Shown here: positions 10,475-21,769 of the stretch, piece after piece | How the letters are laid out: every line of letters starts with the position of its first letter | Position numbering within the stretch: the stretch's first letter is position 1 | Assembly (NCBI GenBank): GCA_002099365.1 | Contig: MSED01000008.1 | Coordinates: forward strand, 1,240,001-1,304,000 | Source of the DNA: Phialophora verrucosa | Taxonomy: Eukaryota; Ascomycota; Eurotiomycetes; Chaetothyriales; Herpotrichiellaceae | DNA: 64,000 nucleotides | Direction: 5' to 3' | Made by a program: the position numbers and the translations under genes | Notes under the pieces: generated by a model | The model's input: the letters and a program-made list of their open reading frames with translations, nothing else | Databases searched by the model: none | What the model was told of the DNA's origin: nothing

Positions 10475-11230
10475 GACGTCGAAACATGTGTGGTGGAAGA
10501 GTGCATGAACTCCTGGGGAGATGTAGAGAAGGCGAAGTCCCAGTCACTCCCTGAACTGAGAGATGGACAGTCTAGAAGCTGGAACCGTCGAATACTCATG
10601 TTGTTAGTTCGCACAGACTTGAATCAGAGATCGGACAAAAGGCGATGATGAGTTTGCGGTGGTCTGAGGTGTCAGTAGCTTGCTGCAGCTCCGATTCGCA
10701 AGGCAACCCGATGACGACGGCGATTCTCGACGTGGCCACCCACGTCCAATACGATGCAATACATCATCGACAGCCGATTGCAGGGGTCTCCCCGACTGGG
10801 CGCGCCTATTCTCGAGCAGTTGCAAAGACCACGTTTGTGAAGAGGACGAGAAGTCGTGCTCATCATAAAACACCCATGGAATGTTGGCTTTGGGAGCTTC
10901 TGCGAAAGCCAAGATGAGGTACTGTAATTCGACACCCAGCTCAAGCTGTGCTCAGGCCCGGCTCGCGCGCCGGGTGAGCGATCACCCGTGTCTCACTGGT
11001 CGTGGGGGCCAAATGGTCGGGGTGGTGCAACCCCTGTGCTCGTGCACATACATTCCCATCATTGGAAAGGCCGAGCTTTCTGGAGTAACTCCATAACACC
11101 CATACGACCGTTATGATCAGTACTAGCCATGCAGTCAGGGGAGATATCTTGCATGATAGAGTATTGTAAATTGTCTATTTAATGTCCGTCGAGACCGCGG
11201 ATGAGAGGCGCCCTGAAAACCAGTTTGCTC
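10475..11230. other. Intergenic, upstream of the RGS-LOV gene
   Basis: Holds overlapping short open frames without family features and an interrupted palindrome (10970-10987) that recurs upstream of the mago nashi gene. Confidence 0.5.
10970..10987. promoter_or_regulatory. Interrupted palindrome shared with 32366-32382
   Basis: CCGGGTGAGCGATCACC followed by C. Arms GGGTGA/TCACCC flank GCGA. The first 17 bases occur again, same strand, at 32366. It lies about 500 bases upstream of the RGS-LOV start. A regulatory role is inference only. Confidence 0.3.
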
Positions 11231-11936
11231 AACAATGCCTCCAAGGGCTGATCTCATCAGGCGATGTGTCTTCTTGGTGCCTTCAGTCAGCAGCCTTGAA
11301 TTCTTCCAGAACACTGATCTATCAAAGATTCTCTTTACTGTTGGCAGTTTTCCAAGCTCCACGCCACATCAAGCAGCGTTCTCAACCCCAGGTGCCAGGA
11401 CCGCGTCTACCAGTGTCAGAGTCTCCCCAAACCTATACTTCCCAGCGAATGGCTTTGCCATTTCATCAAAGCCTTCAGACCATCACCCTTGACCTTAAAT
11501 GCCTATTCCTCTGCCGTTACACCTGCTTCCTTCACGTGGAGTAGAATTCTGCGATTGGTGGGTGGCTGGATATCGGCAGCGACGTGATTCCCCAGGTCTC
11601 GTACATGAGCTCGTCCCATCAAGTTGTCGATGGGTGGGAGAAGGGGCGTTCTGTCTGGAATCGCCTCTTCAAAGAATTTGAGGATGGCCACCGACTGTTT
11701 GATGGAAAAGCCGGTCTCTTTGGACTCCTGTCCCAACTTGGGCGTCACGGTAAGCACTGGTACGGTGGTATTCGGGTTCAGCCGAAGGGTTCTTCTCGAA
11801 ATTGTTCGTCCTTTTTGAAATTGACATGACAGAAGCGAAAGGAGATACCCTTCAACCTCGCTGCAGTCCGTACACGGGCAGTACTCGTCGACCGCAAAAA
11901 AGTGAACAGCGCCAAGTGGGCTTGATCGAACGACAT
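11231..11936 (-). pseudogene. Decayed zeta-class glutathione transferase (maleylacetoacetate isomerase-like)
   Basis: The order of the family is preserved but the frame is broken several times. The ATG at 11936 opens MSFDQAHLALFTFLRSTSTA, the thioredoxin-fold start with the active-site-type Ser run. It hits TGA near 11783, where a one-base shift restores LNPNTTVPVL. IKQSVAILKFFEE, LLPP and the zeta signature DIQPPTNRRIL follow. A TAG replaces the usual Trp after GVTAEE. After another shift come FAGKYRFGETLTLVDA and NAA-stop-CGVELGKLPTVKRIFD; after a third, SVLEEFKAAD-stop-RHQEDTSPDE. At least three frameshifts and four stops; the Trp/Arg-to-stop changes fit C-to-T or G-to-A transitions. Parent function: cis-trans isomerisation in tyrosine/phenylalanine breakdown. 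Confidence 0.85.
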
Positions 11937-12393
11937 TTTCAGCGTGATATTCCACTCTCTATCAGGTTAGACCGTCCACCACGCACTTTGTAAGTTTACT
12001 TATTGCTCGTACTTACAACGCTCGCGCAGCGTTTGACTGCATCCAGACGTCTCTGCGACCGAGTTTCCGGCAGTACCGCCTTACAAAATCCATGCTGAAA
12101 CCTGCATCTGCATTTTCGAATAGGAAGGCCGCGGGTCCCGCACCGCAGAGAGCCTGATAATGACCCAACGAGCGGTCTAGTAATGGAACTGCAGGAGATC
12201 CAAGGCTAGTCAAACCACGAGATGCAGACACCTTTGACAATCAATTGGAGCCCCTCAGACCGCTACCTCACTTCTTGTCCAAATGCGTTCCGTGAAGAGG
12301 CTCGTCAATGCGTATTAGCTGCACAGCCGACCACCAACCGACCGGAGCCGTCAAATGTGGCACCCACTCTGTTTAAGACACCCCGAGCTAGCA
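11937..12393. other. Intergenic, no supported gene
   Basis: Contains an open minus-strand frame (12240-12013) that begins only at TTG and matches no family I recognise. Confidence 0.45.
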
Positions 12394-13550
12394 TCATCTC
12401 AAGTCATATCTCTGCCTTGCCTTCGCCGCGTCCTCTTCCTTTGCTGCTGAGCCATTTGCGTGCTGTGTGTGGTGATGATGGAAAGTTGGGTGTGTATAGC
12501 CGGGTACAGGTAAAAACTTTCCAACTTGCGCCTGGTACTCTTTGTACTCCGGGTACTTCCGCGCAGACAACAGTTCTGTCAGCCAGGTACTTGACTGGAA
12601 GAGCAATAGATAGGCTGCCGCTCCGAGCCCGCTCCAGTTGTACGTTGTCTCTGTAGCGAGACACGACCATATGTAAAGCGTAACCCAAACACCTTGCTCA
12701 GCTGCGAAATTGGGATGCCTGGAATAGGCGAACAGCCCGTTGGTGAGAAAGCCGCGGTCCAAGTCTGCCCGACGCCAGCCGTGCGGTACTCTGGCAGACC
12801 TCTGATACTGCGCTTTGGCCTGGTGGTAATTCCATTGCTGCTGATCTGCCGCAAATGATATGGCAATGAGCGTCAGCATGACCACAGATGCAACGGTATC
12901 CACCAAGTTCCAAGACTTGATGGGCCCATCATAAGTCGCCAGTCGTTCGGTGAGCAGGAGGAGGTATGTGGGTGTTGTGACGCTGACAAGCAACAGAGAT
13001 TGAGCAAGCGAAATGAAGACCACATTGAAGAGGAACATCAAGGTGGGCCCCGCGTACTCCTTAACAATGGCCCAACGATAATCCTCGCTACCGATCGAGT
13101 ATCCTCCTTTGCGGAAGTAGTTGTAGGATAGGCGGCACTGGACTCAAGGTTAGCAATTTGCCATCCGTGGATATCAAGTAGCATGCATACGCTCCATATA
13201 GTGCTAATGGCACATACGGCGTCCAGCCGTGAAGTATGTACGCCTGCCAGGTGAGAGTACACAGCGTAATGTAGATTGTAAATCGTCGGTAATATTGACC
13301 AGACGCGGTCCACCTGTGAGTAGTTCTTGTTGACCTCGGAGACGACCAAGAACACCGGAGCCAAGGCGAGCGCTAAAGCGATAGCGGCTATTAGAGGATT
13401 TGTGTCCAAGTACAATTGTTTCAAAGCAGCAGGTTTGCTGGCCGAGGAGAAGAAGGTCTCAGGGAGAGTTGCAAATTGGTAGAGGAACGGCGCCACTGTA
13501 ACGTTGTAGTCGGCGCACTGTTTCAGGCTTTGTACCACGGGTAACGCCAT
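12394..13550 (-). CDS. DUF1295 / steroid-reductase-like multi-pass membrane protein
   Basis: Exons 13550-13191 and 13137-12394 with a 53-nt intron (GTATGC...TCCAG) give 367 residues. The family (DUF1295, related to the C-terminal domain of steroid 5-alpha reductases and sterol reductases) is shown by KNYSQVDRVWSILPTIYNLHY near the N-terminus and by the C-terminal signature GLFAYSRHPNFAAEQGVW, with KYPEYKEYQAQVGKFLP close to the end. Around seven hydrophobic helices are visible (for example LIAAIALALALAPVFLVV and LMFLFNVVFISLAQSLLLV). An ER location is likely by family; substrate unknown. A His-rich tail ends the protein. The start was chosen at MALPVV, the Met nearest the conserved region; a longer in-frame N-terminus is possible. 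Divergent from TOP3. Confidence 0.85.
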
Positions 13551-13936
13551 GTTGAAGCGCTGGCAGTGGGATGAGGAGCTCGATACCTGCCAGGAATGCT
13601 CTCGCAAGAGGCCAAAACTCGTTGATAAAAGGGCGAAGGTGTGTCGCGTAGCGCAGCTGTGACAATGTAATGACGCAATGATTACCTCTTCAGCAGCCGA
13701 AGATCTCGCAGTGGCGATGCTGCAGGCACCAGATCTGGCCGAACCCCCAGCAGCCGCAGCCACCCAGCTTGTGGCGGAAATACGGAGGATTACTGGACTC
13801 GTTTGGCGCGTTTATACGTGTTGCGACACGCGTTGCTTTGTCCCTCGTCCCCTAACAGCCTTCAAGCGGTGTCGACAAAGGTCTGTCCTAAAACGCAGCT
13901 GTCTCCGTCAAATATGACGCTCATCCATTATGAGCC
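13551..13936. promoter_or_regulatory. Divergent promoter between the DUF1295 gene and TOP3
   Basis: 386 bases between the two ATG codons. It must hold both promoters. No TATA box or other recognised site was seen. Confidence 0.4.
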
Positions 13937-15910
13937 ATGCCCGTCCAAAAAATCCTCTGTGTTGCAGAGAAACCCGCTATTGCCAAAGCAGTCGCTCACC
14001 ATCTGGCTGGCGGCCGAGTAACCACCGTCAGTAGAAGTAAGTTCACACTGTATGAATGGGGACTGATGTCTTTACAGCGGCCAATCCGTGGTCATCAGTC
14101 TGCGAAAAACTATGACTTTGACTTCAACTTTCGGCCCTGGGGCAATTGCTCGGTAACGATGACGAGTGTCGCGGGCCACTTGACTGGCTTGGATTTCGAT
14201 AAGAAGTATAAAAGCTGGAAATCCTGCCCTCCAAGTCAGCTGTTCGAGGCGGAGACCGAGATCACTATCGACAGTGACAAGAAAGCCCTGGCCGAAAACA
14301 TCCAGCAGCAAGCTCGCTTTGCAAGAATCCTCTACATCTGGACAGATTGCGATCGCGAAGGGGAGCACATTGGTGGCGAAGTACGCGACCAGGCAAAGAA
14401 AGGAAACCCTCGGATAATCGTCAAGCGAGCCAGGTTTAACAATACTGAGAAAGCGTGAGGGCCTAGTCCGTTCTGCTCAGCTGAGACTAATCTTGCCAGT
14501 CATATTGTCCTTGCTGCTCATTCCCCGGTTGACATGGACGAGCGGCAAGTGAATGCTGTTGCCGCCAGAATCGAGCTCGACCTACGGATAGGCTCTTCCT
14601 TCACGAGGCTGCAAACCCTTGAGCTTCAACGCCTGAGTGATAAACTTAAAGACCATGTCATTTCTTATGGCTCATGTCAATTTCCGACCCTGGGGTTTGT
14701 TGTTGACCGGTACAACCGCGTCAGAAACTTCAAGCCAGAAACCTTCTGGTTAATCAAGTTGATTCATGTCCGTAACAGGATTAAAGTCAACTTCAGCTGG
14801 CAAAAAGTTCATCTCTTCGATCGAGTCGCTGTTACCATCATTTTCGAAGCATGTCTTGACGCGAAAACCGCCAAGGTCACGAAGGTGCAAAAGAAGCCTA
14901 CCTCAAAATGGAGACCATTACCTCTTACCACAGTTGAGCTTCAGATGCAGGGCAGTCGATTTTTGCGTCTTTCCAGTCAACAGGTAATGACGGTCGCAGA
15001 AAAGCTTTACCAAAAAGGTTTCATTAGCTATCCTCGTACGGAAACGGACCAGTTTCCAGAGGGTTTTGACTTCAACGCCATCATTCAGAGGCAAACTCAG
15101 GGTAACGCATGGGCACAGTTTGCACAACACTTAGTCCATGGTGGTTTCAGGACTCCACGCTCGGGTCGTCACAACGATCAAGCCCATCCGCCGATCCACC
15201 CGGTGAACTTTGCTGCTCTTGATGCGCTCGATAACCAGGAAAAGAAGGTATACGAGTTCGTCTGCAGAAGATTCCTGGCTTGTTGCTCAGAGGATGCCAA
15301 GGGGCAAGCTACCGACATTGAAATACTCTGGGGCCAGGAGACGTTCCGTACCCACGGCCTCCTCGTCCTGGAAAAAAACTATCTTGAGGTCTACGTATAT
15401 GACAAGTGGGAGAGCAGTCAGCAACTCCCGGATTACACCATTGGTGAGACCTTCGAGCCAACGGAGGCAAACATGGTAGACGGCAGGACTACGGCGCCAG
15501 GATATCTCACCGAGCCCGAATTGATCGCCCTGATGGACGCCAACGGGATCGGGACTGACGCAACCATGGCCGAGCATATTCAAAAAATTCAGGATCGATC
15601 CTATGTCGATACACGGCAACGATCCGGGGGTGGCCGTAATTCCGTCCAAGAATTCATTCCAACCACCCTTGGTGTTGCCTTGATCGAAGGGTATGATAAT
15701 GTGGGGCTCGACGTCAGTGTCAGCAAGCCATTTCTGCGCAAAGAGATGGAGGTCAAGATGAAGGCGATCTGCGAAGGCCGGAAAACTCGGGCTGAAGTCG
15801 TGCAAGAGAGCTTGGACCAATACCGCGGAGTGTTCCTCAAGACACAACGTGAGATCCAAGTTCTGAAGGATTCTGTGACGAAGTATGTCGTGAACGGAGG
15901 AGCAGCGTAA
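13937..15910 (+). CDS. TOP3: DNA topoisomerase III (type IA)
   Basis: Exons 13937-14026, 14078-14454 and 14500-15910 (introns 51 and 45 nt) give 625 residues, close to yeast Top3. The Toprim start ILCVAEKPAIAKAVAHHL is followed, after splicing, by KNYDFDF and VTMTSVAGHLTGLDF. The metal-binding Toprim motif reads WTDCDREGEHIG. The catalytic Tyr is about residue 333 in KGFISYPRTETDQF, and GIGTDATMAEHI is the conserved late block. As in fungal Top3, there is no C-terminal zinc-finger array. The enzyme relaxes and decatenates DNA with a RecQ helicase and Rmi1 in the nucleus. The first intron uses GTCAGT; its 51-nt length carries no stop, so an unspliced read would still be open, but removing it restores the family alignment. 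Confidence 0.95.
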
Positions 15911-16661
15911 GAGAAGATTTGAGGACGCAATGGCTACTGCGCAGACTCTCTTCTCGATGCCCACGTTGTGCATTTCCGCCCTCCGCACGATTGGCCCACG
16001 TTGTGAACCAACTGCCTGAGAAGCCGCCTAGAAGACCCCGTTTCTTGGCTCGTCGTAAGCCGATCGCCATGCCCAAGTGTTCACGGCACAGAAAATGCTA
16101 ACGAGGGTTCCGCCAGCGCCAGTAGGAGAATTTGACGCCACAGCTGGTTCCAACTTTCATTAAGCCTTGTGACAGCTATGACGCGCAAATGACGCGACTG
16201 GGCAACCAAGCTGTGGCTGCAGCTTTCCGCAGAGCCCAATCGCCAGAGTTCAGCCACATATTTTGTAACACTTGCTTGGCTTCTTGCTCGATCTGATGGG
16301 TGTCGCTGTCCAGGTGAGCCGAGATGGGCAGGGATTACATGTAGTGTCCCGTTTGGGCCCTTTTTCACTTCAGCAACGACCCTCAAGTGGTCTTCAGAAG
16401 GCAGGTGTGACGCAACCTGGCAAGCTCGGAGCAGGATGAGGCTGCCAACAGCAAGAGTACGGTAACTGGAAGGTGCAAACAGCAGCAGCTTTGACTTTAT
16501 AACCGACCTCATCTCTCTCTTCTCTCCGCCTCTTCTCTCCCTCATTACCACCGCATCAGTCAACTGACATCCTTTCAAATTCCCCAATCAAACACTCATT
16601 CTGATTGACTCAAGAATCACCTCACACTCAGCCAACCCTTACTTACATTTCCGTAACCAAC
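15911..16661. other. Intergenic with CT-rich promoter upstream of the repeat protein
   Basis: Downstream of TOP3 and upstream of the hydrophilin-like gene. A 168-codon minus-strand frame lies here but has no family features. The pyrimidine tract is listed separately. Confidence 0.5.
16509..16542 (+). promoter_or_regulatory. CT-rich core-promoter tract
   Basis: An almost pure pyrimidine stretch (CTCTCTCTTCTCTCC type) about 120-150 nt upstream of the ATG at 16662, followed by CAATCAAACAC. CT tracts just before the start site are typical of strongly expressed filamentous-fungal genes. Confidence 0.5.
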
Positions 16662-17500
16662 ATGTCGAACCTCGTCAACAAGGCAAAAGACGCCCTCACC
16701 GGCAACAAGACTCATCATGATACCACAACAACTTCCTCGACTCACGGCACTACCGGCACTCACCACTCCGCCGCAGCCAACACCCTAGACCCCACCGTCA
16801 ATACAACAACTGGACACAGTCATACTGCTCCCACGCATCACAAGACCACTGCCGGCCCACATTCTTCTAATGTGATGAACAAGGTCGATCCTCGTGTCGA
16901 GTGAGTGGCTACTCTCAAATGACCATTCCTTTGATGCTGACCATAGCCACAGCTCGGATCTTGATCACAGAGCCAACCCTCAGTCCACCGTGCCGGGATA
17001 CGGTAGCACAACCACATCCACCACCACAGCCGGGCACACGGCCGGACACACGGCTGGGCCACATTCTTCGAATGTCATGAACCAGGCCGACCCTCGTGTT
17101 GATTCAGACCTGGACCACAGAGCCAACCCCAATTCCAATGTGCCAGGATATGGTAGCAGCACATCAGGCTACGGCACAACTACCACGTCGGGCCCACATA
17201 ACTCGAACGTTGCGAACAAACTCGATCCGCGTGTTGAGTATGTGCTTCATGTTGACAATGATTGGTTCAAATGCTGACGGCGACAACAGTTCTGACCGTG
17301 ACCACCGAAATGACCCTACTTCTCGCGTCGGTGGGTATGGCACTCAAGGCACCTCTGGCATGACAACAACCGGCGCAGGCTATGGCGCGACTGGACATGG
17401 GACAAGCGCGGTCACTGAAAGCAAGAGAGCTCATGACAGCACAGTGCTAAACAAGCTAGATCCCGGCACAAAAACCGATGCTCACGGACGAGCCATGTGA
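16662..17500 (+). CDS. Hydrophilin/LEA-like protein built of DPRVDSDxDHR repeats
   Basis: Three exons, 16662-16900, 16953-17237 and 17290-17500, encode 244 very hydrophilic residues rich in Gly, Thr, Ser, His and Asp. After MSNLVNKAKDALTG there are three units of the form GPHSSNVMNKxDPRVDSDLDHR, each followed by a VPGYG or VGGYG linker, then a degenerate fourth (AHDSTVLNKLDPGTKTDAHG). No signal peptide, no membrane helix and no catalytic motif. Proteins of this make-up in Pezizomycotina are stress-linked and intrinsically disordered; that role is inference. Both introns are 52 nt and sit at the same codon position (phase 2, inside the last Asp of DPRVD) of repeat units 1 and 3, whereas unit 2 has none. 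Confidence 0.85.
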
Positions 17501-18467
17501 GAGATGTTGTCTGCGAGGTGAACCCACGAGGTGAGGCAAAAGGTGTGAGAGGCGTGAGTCGAACTGGAGGGCTTTGAAGGAAATTGTACAATAGACGCGT
17601 GACCACAGCACGAAGTTGTCAATCTGTATTCTTAAAACACTCGGCCTGTAAAGCATCGCAAGTATGCAGGGCTCAATCGAGATCACTGAAAGAAGATCCT
17701 ATTCCCGAAGAACTTGTGCAAGATAAAAAGCCATGCTCGACAGCGACAAAGACTGGTTTAACCAGGTCATGACGCCTTCACTCTGGAGGTAAAAATGTCA
17801 TCCATGTATGTTTCATTTTTGCCAACCATCTACGTTGCGGCTCAAGACCGAACCCGAAGTAGCTTCTGGGCGTTAGTTTGTCGCGCCCGAGGAGAATCTA
17901 GCCCCCTAAATGCAGAATGCTGAGCGAGCAGCATAAACGAACGGCGAATGAGGAGACAATTGGATGAGTTGAGCAAGCCAAGGCGAAGACAGTTGCATGA
18001 CTAAGTCGGATTTCTTCATGGCGTTTACCGTAAACGGATGGAAGTCGTTGCTCAGCTCAGCATCTCCAGGTCGATATGAGGGGCCTAGGAAAGATCCATC
18101 CATGGCAATTCCGGATGGAAAAGACGCCCATTGGACGCTAAGTCGGGCTCCATCAAGGTGCGTCGATACCCCGGGCGCCGCTGGGATTGCCTCTAGCCAC
18201 CAGAAATGCAACATGTCGGGCTTGATGCGCACTCTAATAAAGGGCTGTCACAACCGTCTCAGCTGCATCAGTTAAATGCAACATCATTTCTTTTCTTGCT
18301 GGGTTGCATTCGAGTCTACTACTTATCAGGTTCCATGTTATTGTTTGTCTACGAGGCCAAGAAGTACATAATAGTTAGAGAGGTCGACCAACTCAATTCG
18401 GTCTGGCTGCCTCTCAGTCTCAGACCACTTTCCCACACCAGTGGCAATTGAGCATCATCCAGCCGCA
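17501..18467. other. Intergenic, no gene seen
   Basis: Nearly 1 kb between two plus-strand genes. A 108-codon minus-strand frame is open at 17906-18232 but shows no family features. The last few hundred bases are the likely promoter of the DUF2985 gene. Confidence 0.45.
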
Positions 18468-20344
18468 ATGTCTTCGCCGCGAAGGCTGTCCAAAACCGAA
18501 CCCTTTCCCGAGCCCTTTCCCTCTTATACCCCCGACAATGACGAGGCTAGCGAGAAGCCTGTCGACAGCACAGGGGACCCAAGTCGAAGACCGTCGATCA
18601 CCTCTCGAATCTCCAGAGCCCCTTCGCAGGCAGTCTCGTCTCTCCGGACCCGCGCCCGAACAGGCTCCCTGAGCAAGGCCTTTCTCGAGAGCAATCCTCC
18701 CCTGGGCATGTGGCAGGCCACGGCCGAAATTGGCTCCAAGATCCCTACATTGCCAGAAATTAGGAATGGTTCCTTTGCAGATGAGGGTTGGACACACGAG
18801 GGACAGATGGAGCATCGCGGGACGAACCCGCACGAAATCCACGCACGGAGAGTCGCCAGGACCAGCTCTGCGAGTACCAGGACAAGAAAAAGCTCGGTTT
18901 CAGCAAATGCACCTCCAGTTATCACCGAGGAAAGACATGAGTTCTTTCCGAAGAGGGCACCCGCGACGGTGCAGGCGGAGCCGCTGTTTGAGGAGGGATC
19001 ATCTATACAACCATCAGAACCCACGCATGCTATAGCAGAAGAGATTAGCCGACCCGATGGGTGAGTTATCCTGGGGACGGGTGCCTCTGGCTGTAACTGG
19101 CTGACACCGTATTGTTCTAGGTCCGACAGTTATCCAGGGACCCCTCGATTTTCAGAGAGAAGTCCTTCCAGTAAGAGACTTTCAAAAACTCGGAAACCCA
19201 CAATGTCAGTCACCACTTGAGTACCATGCCCTAGCCACGCTGAAACTTCATTTCTAGCTCCGAGAAGACCGATTCAAGTTCTAGAAGAGACGGGTCCGTC
19301 CCACTCTCGATCGCAACCAGCGGTGCACAAGTTGTACCCATTGCAAGCGGCCCGGACGAGACAGGCACGTACCCGAACGGTTATCGCTTCCCTAAGAAAC
19401 ACACCTGGACCCAATCCATCAACATCGGTCTCAAAGCCTACTGGAAATTCCTCATGACGCCGTTCGGTGTGCTGGTCACGATTTACGGCCTCAACGTGGT
19501 CGGTTGGGGCGCCATGATCTTCTTCGTCCTTCTCAAGGCAGCACCAGCCATGTGCCATCCATCTTGTGATGACGATAGCAGTGCCCGGGAGAAATGGATC
19601 GAAATTGACTCGCAAATCCTGAACGGCCTATTCTGCGTCACCGCCTTTGGTTTATTGCCCTGGCGAGGCAGGGACTTCTACTACCTCATGCGCTGGCGCG
19701 TCGGAGGCAATCAAGCCTATCATCGCAAACTGGCAGGCGTCTATAGGGGTTGGTATCGCCTCCCCGGCTCCGAGAAACTAGAAGAACACGTCGGCCCACC
19801 CCCCAAGCAACCGAAAAAGCAACCCCCGACAACAACCGCTGAAGCTCCACCACCATACACAGCCGAAGAGATTGCCAAATTGGAGGATAACCCTGCAATT
19901 CCCCTCCCCGTTACGTCTATGCCCGAACCGCCCCTGACGGGACTTCGGGCTCCTCCCAGTCGATCATGGACACTTGACGCCGTCATCTGGCTGTACCTTT
20001 GGAACACCATCTTCCAAGTTCTCCTCTGCGTCTGGATGTGGCACTGGAACCGTTTCGATCGACCCTCGTGGGGCACTGGCGTCTGGATTACCATGGGCTG
20101 CCTAGTCGCCATTTTCGCAGGAGTGGTTGCCTTCCGGGAAGGAATGCGCGTTAAGAAGATCGAGGGCATCCCTGTGCAGGAGTACGACGTCCTGGAATCT
20201 GTGGAGGATTTCAAAGAGAGAATGGCCAAGGAAGCCAAGAAACTGGAGAAGCATGAGCACCATCGGCATTTCAGGCACGGGGGCACTCACAAGGTCGTCC
20301 ATTCCGAGAAGCTGAAGGGTCATGAATGGTTCACTCGCCATTAA
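18468..20344 (+). CDS. DUF2985 membrane protein
   Basis: Exons 18468-19060, 19121-19204 and 19258-20344 (introns 60 and 53 nt) give 587 residues. The first 270 residues are Ser/Arg/Pro-rich and probably cytosolic. The conserved region follows: WTQSINIGLKAYWKFLMTP, a helix (FGVLVTIYGLNVVGWGAMIFFVLL), a Cys pair in AMCHPSC, a second hydrophobic segment ILNGLFCVTAFGLLPW, then PWRGRDFYYLMRWR, the family's PWRxRDxYYL motif. A Pro-rich loop leads to two more helices (AVIWLYLWNTIFQVLLCVW and WITMGCLVAIFAGVVAF) and a Lys/His-rich C-terminus. The biochemical function of DUF2985 is unknown. The start is MSSPRR; the frame extends further only from GTG. Confidence 0.87.
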
Positions 20345-21769
20345 GAGAGAAGGTGACTGCTCCTGCAGACATTTTGCTGCTATCGAAATTGTGAAAAGCA
20401 AACTCATCGTTTAGAAGCCATCCCGCCACCTACGAAGCACGCGCACCCGGTCTACCTAATTGTGTCTCGCAACCGGGTTGTCTTTTGGAAGCGTCTTCTT
20501 CGTGCAAACTATAATAATCAACAATTGGATCGTGTCAGACCCCAGAAGCCTGTGTCATAGTTGTATAACTATACTACTTTCATCCTTTGTAGGTTACCAA
20601 CACCAAGTCTGCGTGTGTACAGGTGTATGATGCACACCACGCCACACCACACTGACTCGATAATCAATTAAGTGTGGCACCACTAGCCACTTCCTGCAGG
20701 ACTGTCTGAACATGGCTTACTGGCGAGGTTGGGTTGGAACTGCAATGCCGAAGTGCGCTTGACTAACCAGGTATATATGTTTCTATGGATAGTAAAGGTG
20801 ATGGTAAATTCGATGGTGACGTTGGTCTATCTTCCAACTCGCAGGGGCGGCGATTCTTCAGCTCAAACACTCTAGAACAATTATCCGCGACGGGGTCTTA
20901 TCAGCTACGTACTGTACCATGCTGACACGCAGGTAATCATCCAGTCAAACCCCCAAGCTCATTATATTGGAATTTGGGCCTATTCCCACCCACTTAAAGG
21001 TGGTATCCTTATCCTATCAGAAATCCCCCACGTCGCATGGCTCTTTAGCCGCCAGGCCATTATTCAGATAAAGAGCACCTCCGCGTGCGCCAGTCGGGGA
21101 AGCATCACGATCCCAACCACGACCCGGCTATATTGTGAGTGTGGGTAGGTTTGCAGCCGCCGTACTGTCCGATTTGCGCACTATCAAGGCCGGGGCGTTC
21201 ATAGTCATCCGGTGACGGGACAACTTCCCGCCGGCGGCGAAGGGCTGTCTCTGTTCTTGCTTCAATTTCTCGGAGAAGTGGTTGATCTCGAGATATGGAA
21301 CAGGTTGCATGTGTTCTGACCATGTCCGTTTAGGGTGAAGGTTCGACCATTGCCGACTTAGAACCTCTCGCTGCCATTGATATCCGCGTGAATCTGGCCC
21401 ATTGCTGAGCACTGTCGACGCAAACTACCTACCAAAGAGAGGCGGGGTGCCAGGCTTGGAAAGCATGCAGGAGCGGAGCGAGTACCCTTGGAGAACTCGA
21501 CCGATCTCGTGTCGCGGAGTCAATGAGCTGAAATGAACCAGAAGCTCCAGAGGTGCTTCACCGTGCAAGCTCAGGACCGTCAGATGTCCCTTTGGGTCCC
21601 ATTTGCGTAAACAATCTTGCGACTCGAGCTTGAAGGCGATTCCACGATGTTCCCGTGCCGTGGCCATTGAAGCCGGCCCGACAATGTCAGCTGTGCCATC
21701 GATGTCGTAACATACTGGAATACAGCTTCGTGGGCTTCCCACTCTGAGACGCCGACCTGGTCCATTTCT
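20345..21769. other. Long intergenic region between convergent genes
   Basis: About 1.4 kb between the DUF2985 and SEN15 stops. Open frames of up to about 105 codons on the minus strand lack ATG-based structure or domains. Confidence 0.5.

Noticed and set aside
11503..11955. 150-codon open frame read as an intact glutathione transferase
   Set aside because: Its first 50 codons are out of frame with the family; the true N-terminus is in another frame and later parts are broken, so it is a pseudogene segment.
12013..12240. 75-codon minus-strand frame upstream of the glutathione transferase relic
   Set aside because: Starts only at TTG, matches no family I recognise, and has no splice partner.
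16081..16587. 168-codon minus-strand frame in the hydrophilin promoter
   Set aside because: No domain; it overlaps a typical CT-rich promoter tract on the opposite strand.
17906..18232. 108-codon minus-strand frame
   Set aside because: No recognisable features; composition like intergenic DNA. A fast-evolving gene cannot be excluded.
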